This document shows positions 51,908-60,212 of a stretch of 64,000 nucleotides of DNA, in pieces. Under the pieces are notes generated by a model, which was not told the DNA's origin, made no database searches, and saw only the letters and a list, made by a program, of their open reading frames with translations. Each line of letters begins with the position of its first letter. Positions within the stretch are counted from its first letter, which is position 1. Made by a program: the position numbers and the translations under genes. The stretch is taken from contig NZ_QGDD01000008.1 of assembly GCF_003160695.1 (NCBI RefSeq), forward strand, positions 1 through 64,000. The letters are read 5' to 3'. This stretch comes from Nocardioides silvaticus (GTDB lineage Bacteria > Actinomycetota > Actinomycetes > Propionibacteriales > Nocardioidaceae).

Positions 51908-52621
51908 CCGCACCGCCTGCCACACCGCGCACGTCGCCGCGCCGAGGAGTACCACCGCCGTGAGGCTGTCCACGACCCCGTTGAACGCCATCACGTGGAA
52001 CCCCTCCGGCACGCTGCGGACCGTGGACACGACCCCGATGCCGAGCGAGGCGAGGACCACTGCCGGGAGCGTCGGGGCGGGCAGCGCCCGCGCCCTGCGC
52101 GGCTCGGCCAGCGGCGGGAGCGAGCGCAGGTGCGCGACCACCGCCCAGACCACGATGGCCATGCCGACGACGCCGGAGACGTACTGCGCCCACCGCAGGC
52201 CCTCGAGCCCGGCGTGCTCCGCCCGCAGCCACTCGATGTGGTCCGGCCCCCACCGGCCCGGGTGCGTGAAGGAGTCCCAGGCCAGGTGGGTCGCGGCGCC
52301 GACGGCGCCGCCGACCGGCACGAGCAGCCACTGACGCGTGGTCAGCCGGGCTCGCTCCGCCAGTCGCGCCCGCACCGGCCCGGGCGCCAGGTCGACGGCC
52401 GCGTCCCGGACCAGCAGGAACCACCCCAGCAGCACGCCGGTCACCACGACCGGGTCGATGAGGAGGATGCCGACCAGGCTGTGCGTGGCGTCGTACCCCG
52501 CGATCCACCAGACGAACAGCGGGATGTCGGGCACCATCGCGCCCGCGACCATCGCGCTCACGGGCAGCCCGATCCGCCGGAGCGGCAGGATCGCCGCGGG
52601 ATGGGCGAGGGTGACCGGCAC
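51875..52621 (-). CDS. DUF4184-family membrane protein
   Basis: This 248-aa membrane protein starts with the family signature PVTLAHPAAILPLRR and contains MVAGAMVPDIP and GAATHLAWDSFTHPG, whose His/Asp residues resemble membrane-bound metal hydrolases (YdjM/DUF457-like). About six helices are predicted. Function is unknown. GTG 52621 is the start; the gene lies 11 bp after the secreted SH3-type protein gene and may be co-transcribed. The C-terminal 11 codons overlap dgt tail to tail. Confidence 0.85.
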   Translation of the reverse strand: MPVTLAHPAAILPLRRIGLPVSAMVAGAMVPDIPLFVWWIAGYDATHSLVGILLIDPVVVTGVLLGWFLLVRDAAVDLAPGPVRARLAERARLTTRQWLLVPVGGAVGAATHLAWDSFTHPGRWGPDHIEWLRAEHAGLEGLRWAQYVSGVVGMAIVVWAVVAHLRSLPPLAEPRRARALPAPTLPAVVLASLGIGVVSTVRSVPEGFHVMAFNGVVDSLTAVVLLGAATCAVWQAVRLRQPRVPAQR

Positions 52622-52632
52622 CGGGCTCGGTG

Positions 52633-53511
52633 TCAGTAGGTCGTGACGTGCACGTGGTCGTAGTGGTTGGCGGTGGCGGACCCGCGGTCCTCCATGCCCC
52701 GCCAGCCCTCGCTCGAGCGCTCGACCGACCAGATCTGCTGGGAGTAGATGAGGTAGCTGACGCCGAGGTCGGCGTAGTGCTCCCGGACGAACTCGGCCAC
52801 CTGCCAGCCGCGGTCGCCGGACACCATGATGTCGACGGCGATGCCCTGGGAGTGCTCGCCGTCACTGCGGAAGGTGCCGTAGACCGTGATCTCCGGGAAC
52901 GCCGCGCAGACGGCCTCGTGGACCTTCTTGATGTTCGGGCTGACCGCCGCGGGCACCGAGGTGCCGTTGGTGCACTCGCCGCCGAGGGCGAAGGGCTTCT
53001 CGGCGCTGAGGTAGCCGGCCGTGACCCAGCGGGCCTCGCCGTCCAGCACGATCTCCTCGCGGCCCTTCATGGTGCGACCGGTGACCAGGACCTTCTCGGC
53101 GCTCTCGATCTCGCCGATCTTCTTGGCCTTGGCGTCCGGGCGCGTCCAGAGGTTGAGCGTCGTGGTCGTCCAGAGCCGCTTGTCGGCCTGCTTGACCGCG
53201 GTCGACACGGCCTTGGGCGTGAGCAGCTTCTCGACCGGGCTGAGCACCATGGCCGGCGCCTTCTCGGCGGACTCGCCGCGCGAGGCGCCGGACTCACGCG
53301 ACACCACGCCGAGCGGGCGGTCGCGGTCACGGTCACCCGTGCCGGCGGCGGCGACGGAGAGGTCGGCCGACAGGAGGTCGGGGGCGGGGGCGGACCCGGC
53401 GACGCCGGCCGAGACGGCCGCACCGGTCGCGAGGACTGCCAGGGGGGCCGCGATGAGCGCTGCCCGAGGGGTGCGTCGCGCGGTTTCCCGCTTGTGGCGA
53501 TGTGTTGCCAC
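52633..53511 (-). CDS. Secreted SH3-domain protein with VanY-like C-terminal domain
   Basis: This 292-aa protein has an export signal after a basic start (AALIAAPLAVLATGAAVSAG), a low-complexity linker, an SH3-like domain (TTTLNLWTRPDAKAKKIGEI, residues about 115-170) and a C-terminal domain with CTNGTSVP, FRSDGEHSQGIAVDIMV and NHYDHVHVTTY. The His/Asp pattern resembles D-Ala-D-Ala carboxypeptidase or ARB-07466-type domains and suggests a wall-associated peptidase or binding protein. GTG 53511 has AAGGA at 9 nt. Confidence 0.85.
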   Translation of the reverse strand: MATHRHKRETARRTPRAALIAAPLAVLATGAAVSAGVAGSAPAPDLLSADLSVAAAGTGDRDRDRPLGVVSRESGASRGESAEKAPAMVLSPVEKLLTPKAVSTAVKQADKRLWTTTTLNLWTRPDAKAKKIGEIESAEKVLVTGRTMKGREEIVLDGEARWVTAGYLSAEKPFALGGECTNGTSVPAAVSPNIKKVHEAVCAAFPEITVYGTFRSDGEHSQGIAVDIMVSGDRGWQVAEFVREHYADLGVSYLIYSQQIWSVERSSEGWRGMEDRGSATANHYDHVHVTTY

Positions 53512-53646
53512 GCGCTGAATTCCTTTGCTTTCGCTTTCAATGACAGTGCCCGGGCCACCGTAGCGGCGCCAGGCACGAACGTCGACTAAACCACGGCACT
53601 TTTGCTGAATCCGAATCCTCGCACCGTGCTCGGAGGGTGTTTCCCG
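53512..53646. other. Intergenic region, secreted protein / dus
   Basis: A 135-bp AT-richer stretch (around 53512-53545 on the plus strand) lies upstream of the secreted-protein gene and downstream of dus. It should hold the promoter of the former. I looked for a ydaO/c-di-AMP aptamer, common before wall-hydrolase genes in this phylum, and did not find its conserved blocks. Confidence 0.4.
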
Positions 53647-54792
53647 TCACCCTCCGGTCGTCTCGTCGACCGACTCCTGCAGGTGGCAGTCGCTGCCGTC
53701 GGCGTCGTCCAGCCACCCCTCGGGAAGCACCACCCGGCTCCGCGGCGACCCCTGGCGGCCCCGCGGGGCACCCAGCTCGGACACCGGGAACGGCTCGCCC
53801 GGGTCCAGGTCGGCGAGCAGCCGGTCGAGGTCGGCCAGCGTCGAGACCAGGCCCAGCGAGCGTCGCATCTCCCCGCCGGCGCCGAACCCCTTGAGGTACC
53901 ACGTCACGTGCTTGCGGAACTCCTTGCAGCCGCGCTCCTCCCCCATGTGCTCCACCAGCAGCTCGGCGTGGCGACGCATCATCGCCGCCACCTCGCCGAG
54001 GGTCGGGAGCGTGGTCTCGACAGGCTCGACCGACGACGGGCCCCGGAAGGCAGCGGCGAGGTCGCGGAACAGCCACGGCCGGCCGAGGCAGCCGCGGCCG
54101 ACGACCACGCCCGCGGCGCCGGTCTGCTCGACCATCCGGACCGCGTCCGCGGCCTCCCAGATGTCGCCGTTGCCGAGCACGGGGATGTCGACGTGGTCGA
54201 CCAGCTGCGCGATGGCGTCCCAGTCGGCGGCGCCGGAGTAGGCCTGCGCCACGGTGCGCCCGTGCAGCGCGATCGCCGCGCACCCGGCCTCCTGGGCGAT
54301 CCGGCCGGCGTCGAGGTAGGTGAGGTGATCGTCGTCGAGCCCCTTCCGGGTCTTCATCGTCACGGGCACGCCGTACGGCGTCGCGGCGGCGACCGCCGAC
54401 TCGAGGATGCGCGCGAGCAGTCCCCGCTTCCACGGCAGCGCGCCCCCACCGCCCTTGCGGGTCACCTTCGGCACCGGGCAGCCGAAGTTGAGGTCGATGT
54501 GCGCGACGCCGTACTCGGCGCAGAGGATCTCCGCGGCCTTGCCGACGTAGACCGGGTCGGTGCCGTAGAGCTGCACCGAGCGCACCTGCTCGAGGTCGTC
54601 GAAGACCAGCATCCGCTTGGTGGTGGCGTCCCCCTCGACCAGCCCACGGCTGGTGATCATCTCGCACACGTAGAGGCCGGCTCCGTGCTCCGCACAGAGC
54701 CGGCGGTAGGCGGCGTTGGTGATCCCCGCCATCGGCGCCAGCACGACCGGCGTCCCGATGTGCAGCGGCCCCAGCTGCAGGCCCGTCGTCAT
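53647..54792 (-). CDS. dus: tRNA-dihydrouridine synthase
   Basis: This FMN enzyme of 381 aa reduces uridines in tRNA D-loops. It shows VVLAPMAGITNAAYRRL at the N-terminus, the catalytic Cys105 in DLNFGCPVPKV, the TMKTRKG and HGRT motifs, and VVVGRGCLGRPWLF. A 19-bp interspersed palindrome (54013-54031) is inserted in frame just after this, giving SSVEPVETTLP. The start ATG 54792 overlaps the end of the preceding lipoprotein gene (ATGA). The last 40 residues are variable. Confidence 0.94.
   Translation of the reverse strand: MTTGLQLGPLHIGTPVVLAPMAGITNAAYRRLCAEHGAGLYVCEMITSRGLVEGDATTKRMLVFDDLEQVRSVQLYGTDPVYVGKAAEILCAEYGVAHIDLNFGCPVPKVTRKGGGGALPWKRGLLARILESAVAAATPYGVPVTMKTRKGLDDDHLTYLDAGRIAQEAGCAAIALHGRTVAQAYSGAADWDAIAQLVDHVDIPVLGNGDIWEAADAVRMVEQTGAAGVVVGRGCLGRPWLFRDLAAAFRGPSSVEPVETTLPTLGEVAAMMRRHAELLVEHMGEERGCKEFRKHVTWYLKGFGAGGEMRRSLGLVSTLADLDRLLADLDPGEPFPVSELGAPRGRQGSPRSRVVLPEGWLDDADGSDCHLQESVDETTGG
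54013..54031. repeat. 19-bp interspersed palindrome inside dus
   Basis: GGTCTCGACAGGCTCGACC, the reverse complement of GGTCGAGC-CT-GTCGAGACC. It lies in a surface segment between the FMN-binding GRG motif and the C-terminal helical domain and encodes part of SVEPVETT. Confidence 0.85.
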
Positions 54793-55514
54793 CCGCGCTG
54801 CTCGTTCCCCGGCTTCTTGGCGCGCTTCTTCTCGTCCTTCTTCGGCTTCTCGATCTCGGTGATCTCGCCGGTCCACGTGATGGGCGCGAGGTCGCCGACC
54901 GGGTCGAACGCCGCGGACATGAACGGCTCGACCTGCGGCAGCAGGTAGACGAAGCACAGGTCGGCCGTCTTGCCGGCCTTCAGCCGCTTCGGCAGCTTGC
55001 CGCCGGGGCACGGCTCGAACGTCTCGTCGCGGAAGTCCAGCGGCTCGTAGAGGCTCGATCCCCCGGCCAGCGCGTACAGCGGCACCAGCAGCCCGCCGAC
55101 CGGCGCGTCGCCGACGTTGGTCGCCGTCACGTGGACGAAGTACGGCGTCTGCCCCTTCATCTGCTTGGTGACGACCCAGCCCTCGAACGACTCCTTGAAC
55201 GACGTCTCGTCGATCCGGTCGACGGTCAGGTCGAGCGCCACCACGGCGTCCTGGCGCGGCTCCCACGCGACCGATGCCGTCTCGGTCAGCCCGAGGTCGG
55301 TGCCCGGCTCGGTGAGCGTGACGCTGCTCGGCACCGTCAGGTAGTCGGTCGGGGCCGCGCTGGTCGTCTCGGTGGCGGTCGTCCCGGTCGTCGGCTCGTC
55401 CGCCTCGGCCTGGTCGCCGCCGTCGTCGCTGCAGCCGGCGAGCGCCCCCAGCGCGAGCACACCAGCGAGCGCCGTCGCACCGGCGCGCATCGACAGCGAG
55501 GAGACAGTGGTCAC
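54789..55514 (-). CDS. Lipoprotein, DUF-type (extracellular beta domain)
   Basis: This 241-aa protein has a signal peptide with lipobox LAGC (Cys at about 28), a Thr/Asp-rich linker, and a beta-rich domain (VVALDLTVDRIDETSF, YFVHVTATNVGDAPVGG, LCFVYLLP) resembling DUF4352/TelA-like immunoglobulin folds. The tail is Lys-rich. It is coupled to dus by a 4-bp overlap, which says little about function. Function unknown. Confidence 0.8.
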   Translation of the reverse strand: MTTVSSLSMRAGATALAGVLALGALAGCSDDGGDQAEADEPTTGTTATETTSAAPTDYLTVPSSVTLTEPGTDLGLTETASVAWEPRQDAVVALDLTVDRIDETSFKESFEGWVVTKQMKGQTPYFVHVTATNVGDAPVGGLLVPLYALAGGSSLYEPLDFRDETFEPCPGGKLPKRLKAGKTADLCFVYLLPQVEPFMSAAFDPVGDLAPITWTGEITEIEKPKKDEKKRAKKPGNEQRG

Positions 55515-55572
55515 GTGGTCATTGTGGCAGTAGTGGCGTGCTGGGAGGCGTGCGTCGCCGGAGAGGACCGGC

Positions 55573-56970
55573 TCAGCAGCCGACGAAGCGCTGGGCGAAG
55601 TACGCCGTGAGCTGGTCGAGAGCGACCCGCTCCTGGGCCATGCTGTCCCGTTCGCGCACGGTGACCGCGTGGTCGTCGAGCGTCTCGAAGTCCACCGTCA
55701 CGCAGTACGGCGTACCGATCTCGTCCTGGCGCCGGTAGCGGCGGCCGATCGCGCCCGAGTCGTCGAAGTCGACGGTCCACGACCGGCGCAGCTCGGCGGC
55801 CACGTCCTTGGCCTTCGGCGTGAGGTCGGCGTTGCGCGAGAGCGGTAGCACAGCCACCTTGACCGGCGCCAGGCGCGGGTCGAGACGGAGCACGGTGCGC
55901 TTGTCGACGCCGCCCTTGGTGTTGGGCGCCTCGTCCTCGGAGTAGGCGTCGACGAGGAACGTCATCAGGCTGCGCGACAAGCCGGCGGCCGGCTCGATGA
56001 CGTAGGGCACGTAGCGCTCGCCCGCGGCCTGGTCGAAGTAGCTGAGGTCCTGGCCGGACGCCTCGGCGTGGGTCGAGAGGTCGAAGTCCGTGCGGTTGGC
56101 GATGCCCTCGAGCTCGCCCCACTCCGAGCCCGCGAACCGGAAGCGGTACTCGATGTCGACGGTGCGCTTGGAGTAGTGGGAGAGCTTCTCCTTCGGGTGC
56201 TCGTAGTGGCGCAGGTTGTCCTTGTTCACCCCGAGGTCGACGTACCACTGCGTGCGGTTGTCGATCCAGTACTGGTGCCATTCCTCGTCCTCGCCCGGCT
56301 TGACGAAGAACTCCATCTCCATCTGCTCGAACTCACGGGTGCGGAAGATGAAGTTGCCCGGCGTGATCTCGTTGCGGAAGCTCTTGCCGACCTGGGCGAT
56401 GCCGAACGGCGGCTTCATCCGGCTCGACGTCAGCACGTTGGCGAAGTTGAGGAAGATGCCCTGGGCGGTCTCGGGGCGCAGGTAGTGCAGGCCGGACTCG
56501 TCCTCGAGCACGCCGAGGTAGGTCTTGAGCAGGCCCGAGAACTGGCGCGGCTCGGTCCAGGCGCCGCGGGTGCCGCAGTTGGGGCACGCGAGGGTGGCGA
56601 GGTCGACCGAGTCGGGGTCGTCGAGGCCCTTCTTCTCGGCGTACTCCTCCTGCAGGTGGTCGGCCCGGAACCGCTTGTGGCACGACTGGCACTCGGTCAG
56701 CGGGTCGGAGAAGGTCGCGACGTGGCCGCTGGCCTCCCAGGTCTGGCGCGGCAGGATCACCGAGGAGTCGAGACCCACCACGTCGTCGCGCATCTGCACC
56801 ATGGACTTCCACCACTGGCGCTTGATGTTGTCCTTGAGCTCCACGCCCAGGGGGCCGTAGTCCCACGCGGACCGGGTGCCGCCGTAGATCTCGCCGCACG
56901 GGTAGACGAAACCTCGGCGCTTCGCGAGGGAGACGACCTGGTCGACGGCGGACGGCGGGGGCTTGGCCAC
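55573..56970 (-). CDS. glyS: Glycyl-tRNA synthetase (alpha2 type)
   Basis: This class II synthetase of 465 aa has [17 protein letters not shown] at the N-terminus, a zinc-binding insertion (Cys94/Cys97 in CQSC and CPNC near 129), motif 2 ([21 protein letters not shown]) and motif 3 ([12 protein letters not shown]). The C-terminal anticodon-binding domain is present. It charges tRNA-Gly in the cytoplasm. Full length for the bacterial/eukaryote-like dimer type. No T-box or other leader was recognised in the 75-bp gap upstream. Confidence 0.97.
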   Translation of the reverse strand: MAKPPPSAVDQVVSLAKRRGFVYPCGEIYGGTRSAWDYGPLGVELKDNIKRQWWKSMVQMRDDVVGLDSSVILPRQTWEASGHVATFSDPLTECQSCHKRFRADHLQEEYAEKKGLDDPDSVDLATLACPNCGTRGAWTEPRQFSGLLKTYLGVLEDESGLHYLRPETAQGIFLNFANVLTSSRMKPPFGIAQVGKSFRNEITPGNFIFRTREFEQMEMEFFVKPGEDEEWHQYWIDNRTQWYVDLGVNKDNLRHYEHPKEKLSHYSKRTVDIEYRFRFAGSEWGELEGIANRTDFDLSTHAEASGQDLSYFDQAAGERYVPYVIEPAAGLSRSLMTFLVDAYSEDEAPNTKGGVDKRTVLRLDPRLAPVKVAVLPLSRNADLTPKAKDVAAELRRSWTVDFDDSGAIGRRYRRQDEIGTPYCVTVDFETLDDHAVTVRERDSMAQERVALDQLTAYFAQRFVGC

Positions 56971-57025
56971 GGTGGTTCCTTCTTCAGGGGGCGCTCCGCC
57001 GGCTGCGGAGCGCTCTTTTCTCGCT

Positions 57026-57044
57026 GGTCGAGCTTGTCGAGACC
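57026..57044. repeat. 19-bp interspersed palindrome, intergenic copy
   Basis: GGTCGAGC-TT-GTCGAGACC lies in the 75-bp gap between glyS and the small monooxygenase gene, 2 bp after the latter's stop. Same element as in nrdA and dus, here outside any gene. Confidence 0.85.
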
Positions 57045-57045
57045 C

Positions 57046-57366
57046 TTAGGTTACGCGGGCCTGCTGGACGTTCAGAACCGAGCTCGGGCCCACCACTTCA
57101 TAGGCGCTCGGCTCGTCCAGCGCGCGGCTCAGCGTGGGCACGGCGCTGAGCTTGACGTCGTACGTCGACAGCGCGCGGCGGTAGGCGCCGACGGACTCCC
57201 AGCGCGTGGTCAGCACCCACAGCGACGGGTCGTCGAGGTTGCGCCCGATCTCGCCCGCGAGATAGCCGCGCTGGGCGGCGAGGGTCTCGTGGGCGAGAGT
57301 GAGGTCGGCGCGGAAGACGTCCTCCGACGCGCCCTCCGGAAGCCGGAACCGGTTGACGACGAGCAC
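57046..57366 (-). CDS. Antibiotic-biosynthesis-monooxygenase (ABM) domain protein
   Basis: This small protein of 106 aa has a dimeric alpha/beta-barrel pattern: MLVVNRFRLPEG at the start, AQRGYLAGEIGRNLDDPSLW and LTTRWESVGAYRRALSTYDVK. Such domains act as cofactor-free monooxygenases or haem-degrading enzymes, or have no known activity. Start is GTG 57366. It is divergent from the zinc operon and lacks any biosynthetic neighbours, so a role in antibiotic synthesis is not suggested. Confidence 0.82.
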   Translation of the reverse strand: MLVVNRFRLPEGASEDVFRADLTLAHETLAAQRGYLAGEIGRNLDDPSLWVLTTRWESVGAYRRALSTYDVKLSAVPTLSRALDEPSAYEVVGPSSVLNVQQARVT

Positions 57367-57393
57367 CGGACGAGCGTAGCGATCCGCCCCGGT

Positions 57394-57431
57394 TTGACGG
57401 TCGCCCCCCGACTAGTTGAGAATGATTCTCA
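57394..57431 (+). promoter_or_regulatory. znuABC promoter with Zur box
   Basis: A -35 TTGACG (57394-57399) is followed by a -10-like GAGAAT (57418-57423), within the 15-bp dyad TGAGAATGATTCTCA (57417-57431). This matches the Zur-box type (TGAnAATGATTnTCA) used for zinc repression. The dyad ends at the A of ATG 57431, so transcription and translation start almost together and Zur would block both -10 and start site. Confidence 0.88.
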
Positions 57432-58390
57432 TGCGCTGGCCGATCCTCTGCACTGTCGTCCTCTCGCTCAGCATCGTTGCGAGCGGGTGCTCCGCCTTCG
57501 ACGAAGGCGGGGCCGACTCCGACGACGGGGTGACGGTGGCGGCCGCGTTCTACCCCCTCGCCTATGTCGCCGAGCGGGTGGCGGGCGACCACGCGGACGT
57601 GGAGCTGCTCACCCAGCCGGGCACCGAGCCGCACGACCTCGAGCTCGACGTCGGCGAGACCGCCGAGATCGCCTCGGCCGACCTGGTCGTGTTCCAGCAC
57701 GACTTCCAGCCCGCCGTCGACGACGCGGTCGAGCAGAACGCCGAGGGCGTTCCGCTGGACGCGTCGGAGGTGGTGGACCTGCTGGCGGCCGAGGAGTCCC
57801 ACGGGGAGCACGAGGAGCACGAGGGCGAGGCGCACGAGGGCGAGGAGCACGAAGGCGAGGAGCACGATCACGGAGACACGGATCCGCACTTCTGGCAGGA
57901 CCCGCTGCGGGTCGCCGACCTCGCGGACGCGGTCGCGGACGAGCTCGCCGAGATCGACCCGGACCACGGCGACGACTATCGGTCGAACGCAGCCGACCTG
58001 AGGACCGACCTGCAGTCGCTGGACGACGACTACGTGGCAGGCCTGGCCGACTGCGAGCGCGACACGATCGTGGTGTCGCACGACGCGTTCGGCTACCTGG
58101 AGAAGTACGGCGTGCACCTGGCCCCGCTCGTCGGCCTCTCCCCGGACGCCGAGCCGACCCCGGCGGTGGTCGGCGAGCTCCAGGAGCTCATCGCGGACGA
58201 GGGGATCACGACGGTGTTCAGCGAGCCGCTGGAGCCCGACCTGGTCGAGAGCCTGGCAGCCGACCTCGATCTCGGGACCGCCACGCTCGACCCGATCGAG
58301 GGCCTGACCGACGCCTCGTCCGGCGAGGACTATCTTTCACTGATGCGGTCCAACCTCGACGCGATCAGGGAAGCCAACGGATGCCGATGA
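57431..58390 (+). CDS. znuA: Zinc ABC transporter substrate-binding lipoprotein
   Basis: This protein of 319 aa has lipobox VASGC (Cys20) and a cluster-9 binding-protein fold (VAAAFYPLAYVAERVAGDHA, TEPHDLEL, DPHFWQDPLRVADLA, VSHDAFGYLEKYG). A His/Glu-rich loop (about 118-150, many HEGE repeats) is typical of zinc-specific members. It captures Zn outside the membrane. ATG 57431 is chosen because the in-frame TTG/ATG codons upstream lie in the Zur box and -10. Coupled to znuC by ATGA. Confidence 0.95.
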   Translation: MRWPILCTVVLSLSIVASGCSAFDEGGADSDDGVTVAAAFYPLAYVAERVAGDHADVELLTQPGTEPHDLELDVGETAEIASADLVVFQHDFQPAVDDAVEQNAEGVPLDASEVVDLLAAEESHGEHEEHEGEAHEGEEHEGEEHDHGDTDPHFWQDPLRVADLADAVADELAEIDPDHGDDYRSNAADLRTDLQSLDDDYVAGLADCERDTIVVSHDAFGYLEKYGVHLAPLVGLSPDAEPTPAVVGELQELIADEGITTVFSEPLEPDLVESLAADLDLGTATLDPIEGLTDASSGEDYLSLMRSNLDAIREANGCR

Positions 58391-59202
58391 CCCCTGGCTC
58401 CACGCCAGCGGTCTCGATCGCGGGTGGGGCGGTCGAGATCGGGGGCCGGCCCGTGCTCCGCGGGATCGACCTCGACGTCGGGGAGGGCGACTTCCTGGCC
58501 CTGATGGGGGCCAACGGTTCCGGCAAGTCCACCCTCGTCCGCGCCCTGCTCGGCCTGCGCCCGGTGAGCGCCGGGGAGGTCCGCTTCTTCGGCACGCCGC
58601 TCGACGACTTCGGAGCCTGGCAGCGAATCGGCTTCGTGCCCCAACGGGCGACGGCGGCGTCCGGCGTACCCGCCTCGGTCTGGGAGGTCGTGGCCGCCGG
58701 CCGGTTGACCCGCCGCCGGCTGCTGCGACCGCTCACCCGCGCCGACCGCGCCGCCATCGAAGAGGCGCTCGAGGTGGTCGGCCTGGCCGACCGGCGGCGG
58801 GACGCCGTGAGCCACCTCTCCGGCGGCCAGCAGCAACGGGTCCTCATCGCTCGCGCGCTCGCGGGCGAGCCCGACCTGTTCTTCCTCGACGAGCCGACCG
58901 CCGGCGTCGACCTGCCCAACCAGCAGGCCCTCGCGGGCGCGCTGGGCGCGCTCAAGGCACGGCAGGCGACGGTGGTGCTCGTCGCGCACGAGCTCGGGCC
59001 GCTCGCCCCGCTGGTCGACCGGGCGGTGGTGATGCGGGACGGCCGGATCGTCTACGACGGGCCGCCGTTGCGCGACCACGAGGCGCACGAACCGTGGTTC
59101 GCCGAGCCGCACACGCACCACCACCACGCCGGGCCGTCGCACCGCGACCACGCGCCCCGGGTGGCCTCGCCGCTGGACCCGCCGAACGGAGGGGTCCGAT
59201 GA
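58387..59202 (+). CDS. znuC: Zinc ABC transporter ATPase
   Basis: This protein of 271 aa has Walker A GANGSGKST, Q-loop FVPQR, signature LSGGQQQR, Walker B LFFLDEPTAGVD and switch His in VAHE. The C-terminal tail is His-rich (HTHHHHAG, HRDH), probably buffering zinc. ATG 58387 overlaps the znuA stop; ATG 58381 two codons earlier is possible. It ends in the ATGA overlap with znuB. Confidence 0.95.
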   Translation: MTPGSTPAVSIAGGAVEIGGRPVLRGIDLDVGEGDFLALMGANGSGKSTLVRALLGLRPVSAGEVRFFGTPLDDFGAWQRIGFVPQRATAASGVPASVWEVVAAGRLTRRRLLRPLTRADRAAIEEALEVVGLADRRRDAVSHLSGGQQQRVLIARALAGEPDLFFLDEPTAGVDLPNQQALAGALGALKARQATVVLVAHELGPLAPLVDRAVVMRDGRIVYDGPPLRDHEAHEPWFAEPHTHHHHAGPSHRDHAPRVASPLDPPNGGVR

Positions 59203-60206
59203 ACGCCATCGAGCTCTTCGAGCTGCCGTTCATGCAGCGCGCACTCATCGCGGCCCTGCTCACGGGCTTGGCCGCACCCGCGGTCGGCACGTTCCTCGTC
59301 CAGCGCCGGCTGGCGCTGATGGGCGACGGCATCGGCCACGTGGCCGTCACCGGCGTCGCCCTGGGCCTGGTCACCGGCGCGTCTCCCCTGTGGACGGCGG
59401 TGCTCGTCGCGATCGCGGGATCGATCCTCCTCGAGGTCATCCGCGAACGCGGGCAGACCAACGGCGACGTCGCCCTCGCGCTGCTCTTCTACGGCGGGCT
59501 CGCCGGCGGCATCCTGATCAGCGGCATCGGCAACGAGAGCGCTGCCTCGCTCCAGCGGTACCTCTTCGGATCCCTCACGACGATCTCCGTCGACGACCTC
59601 CTGGTGACCATGGTGCTGGCACCGGCGGTGATCTTCCTCTGCCTCGGCCTCGCGCCGCAGCTCTTCGCCGTCGCGCAGGACCAGGAGTTCGCCCGGGTGG
59701 CGGGACTGCGGGTCCGGTTCTACAACGTCCTGGTCGCGGTGCTCGCCGCGGTCAGCGTGACGGTCGCCATGCGCACGGTCGGCCTGCTCCTGGTCTCAGC
59801 GCTGATGGTCGTGCCCGTGGCCACGTCGCAGCAGCTCACGCGCTCGTTCCGCACCACGATCGCCGCGGCGATGGTGCTCGGCACCCTCGCGTCGGTGGGC
59901 GGCCTCGTGCTGGCGGCGGTGGCGTCGACGCACGACATCAACGCGACGCCCGGCCCGACCATCGTGCTGCTTGCTCTCGCCGGCTACGTGATCGCCTGGC
60001 CGGTCGGGGTGTGGACCCGCCACCGCGCCCGACTGCGCGCCCCGTTCCCCGAGACGGTCCCGACCGACCACGAGCCGGCCGGCGAGCACCCGCACCAGCA
60101 CGGCCCGCGCTGCGGGCACCTCGCGGTCCCGCACGACGATCATGTCGACTACGTCCACGACGGACACCGCCATGCCGAGCACGGCGCGCACTACGACGAG
60201 CACTAG
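59199..60206 (+). CDS. znuB: Zinc ABC transporter permease
   Basis: This ABC-3 family permease of 335 aa has about nine helices (ALIAALLTGLAAPAVGTFLV, RRLALMGDGIGHVAVTGVA, LLLVSALMVVPVATSQQL) and a long His-rich cytoplasmic tail (HEPAGEHPHQHGPRCGH, HDDHVDYVHDGHRHAEHG). With znuA and znuC it forms a complete zinc importer. The His-rich tails on both cytoplasmic subunits are more extensive than in Escherichia coli ZnuBC. Confidence 0.94.
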   Translation: MNAIELFELPFMQRALIAALLTGLAAPAVGTFLVQRRLALMGDGIGHVAVTGVALGLVTGASPLWTAVLVAIAGSILLEVIRERGQTNGDVALALLFYGGLAGGILISGIGNESAASLQRYLFGSLTTISVDDLLVTMVLAPAVIFLCLGLAPQLFAVAQDQEFARVAGLRVRFYNVLVAVLAAVSVTVAMRTVGLLLVSALMVVPVATSQQLTRSFRTTIAAAMVLGTLASVGGLVLAAVASTHDINATPGPTIVLLALAGYVIAWPVGVWTRHRARLRAPFPETVPTDHEPAGEHPHQHGPRCGHLAVPHDDHVDYVHDGHRHAEHGAHYDEH

Positions 60207-60212
60207 CTCCGA

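Noticed and set aside
53512..53646. c-di-AMP (ydaO) riboswitch before the secreted SH3 protein
   Set aside because: The conserved aptamer blocks could not be found.
57046..57366. Antibiotic biosynthesis cluster
   Set aside because: Only a lone ABM-domain protein is present; no synthase or tailoring enzymes lie nearby.
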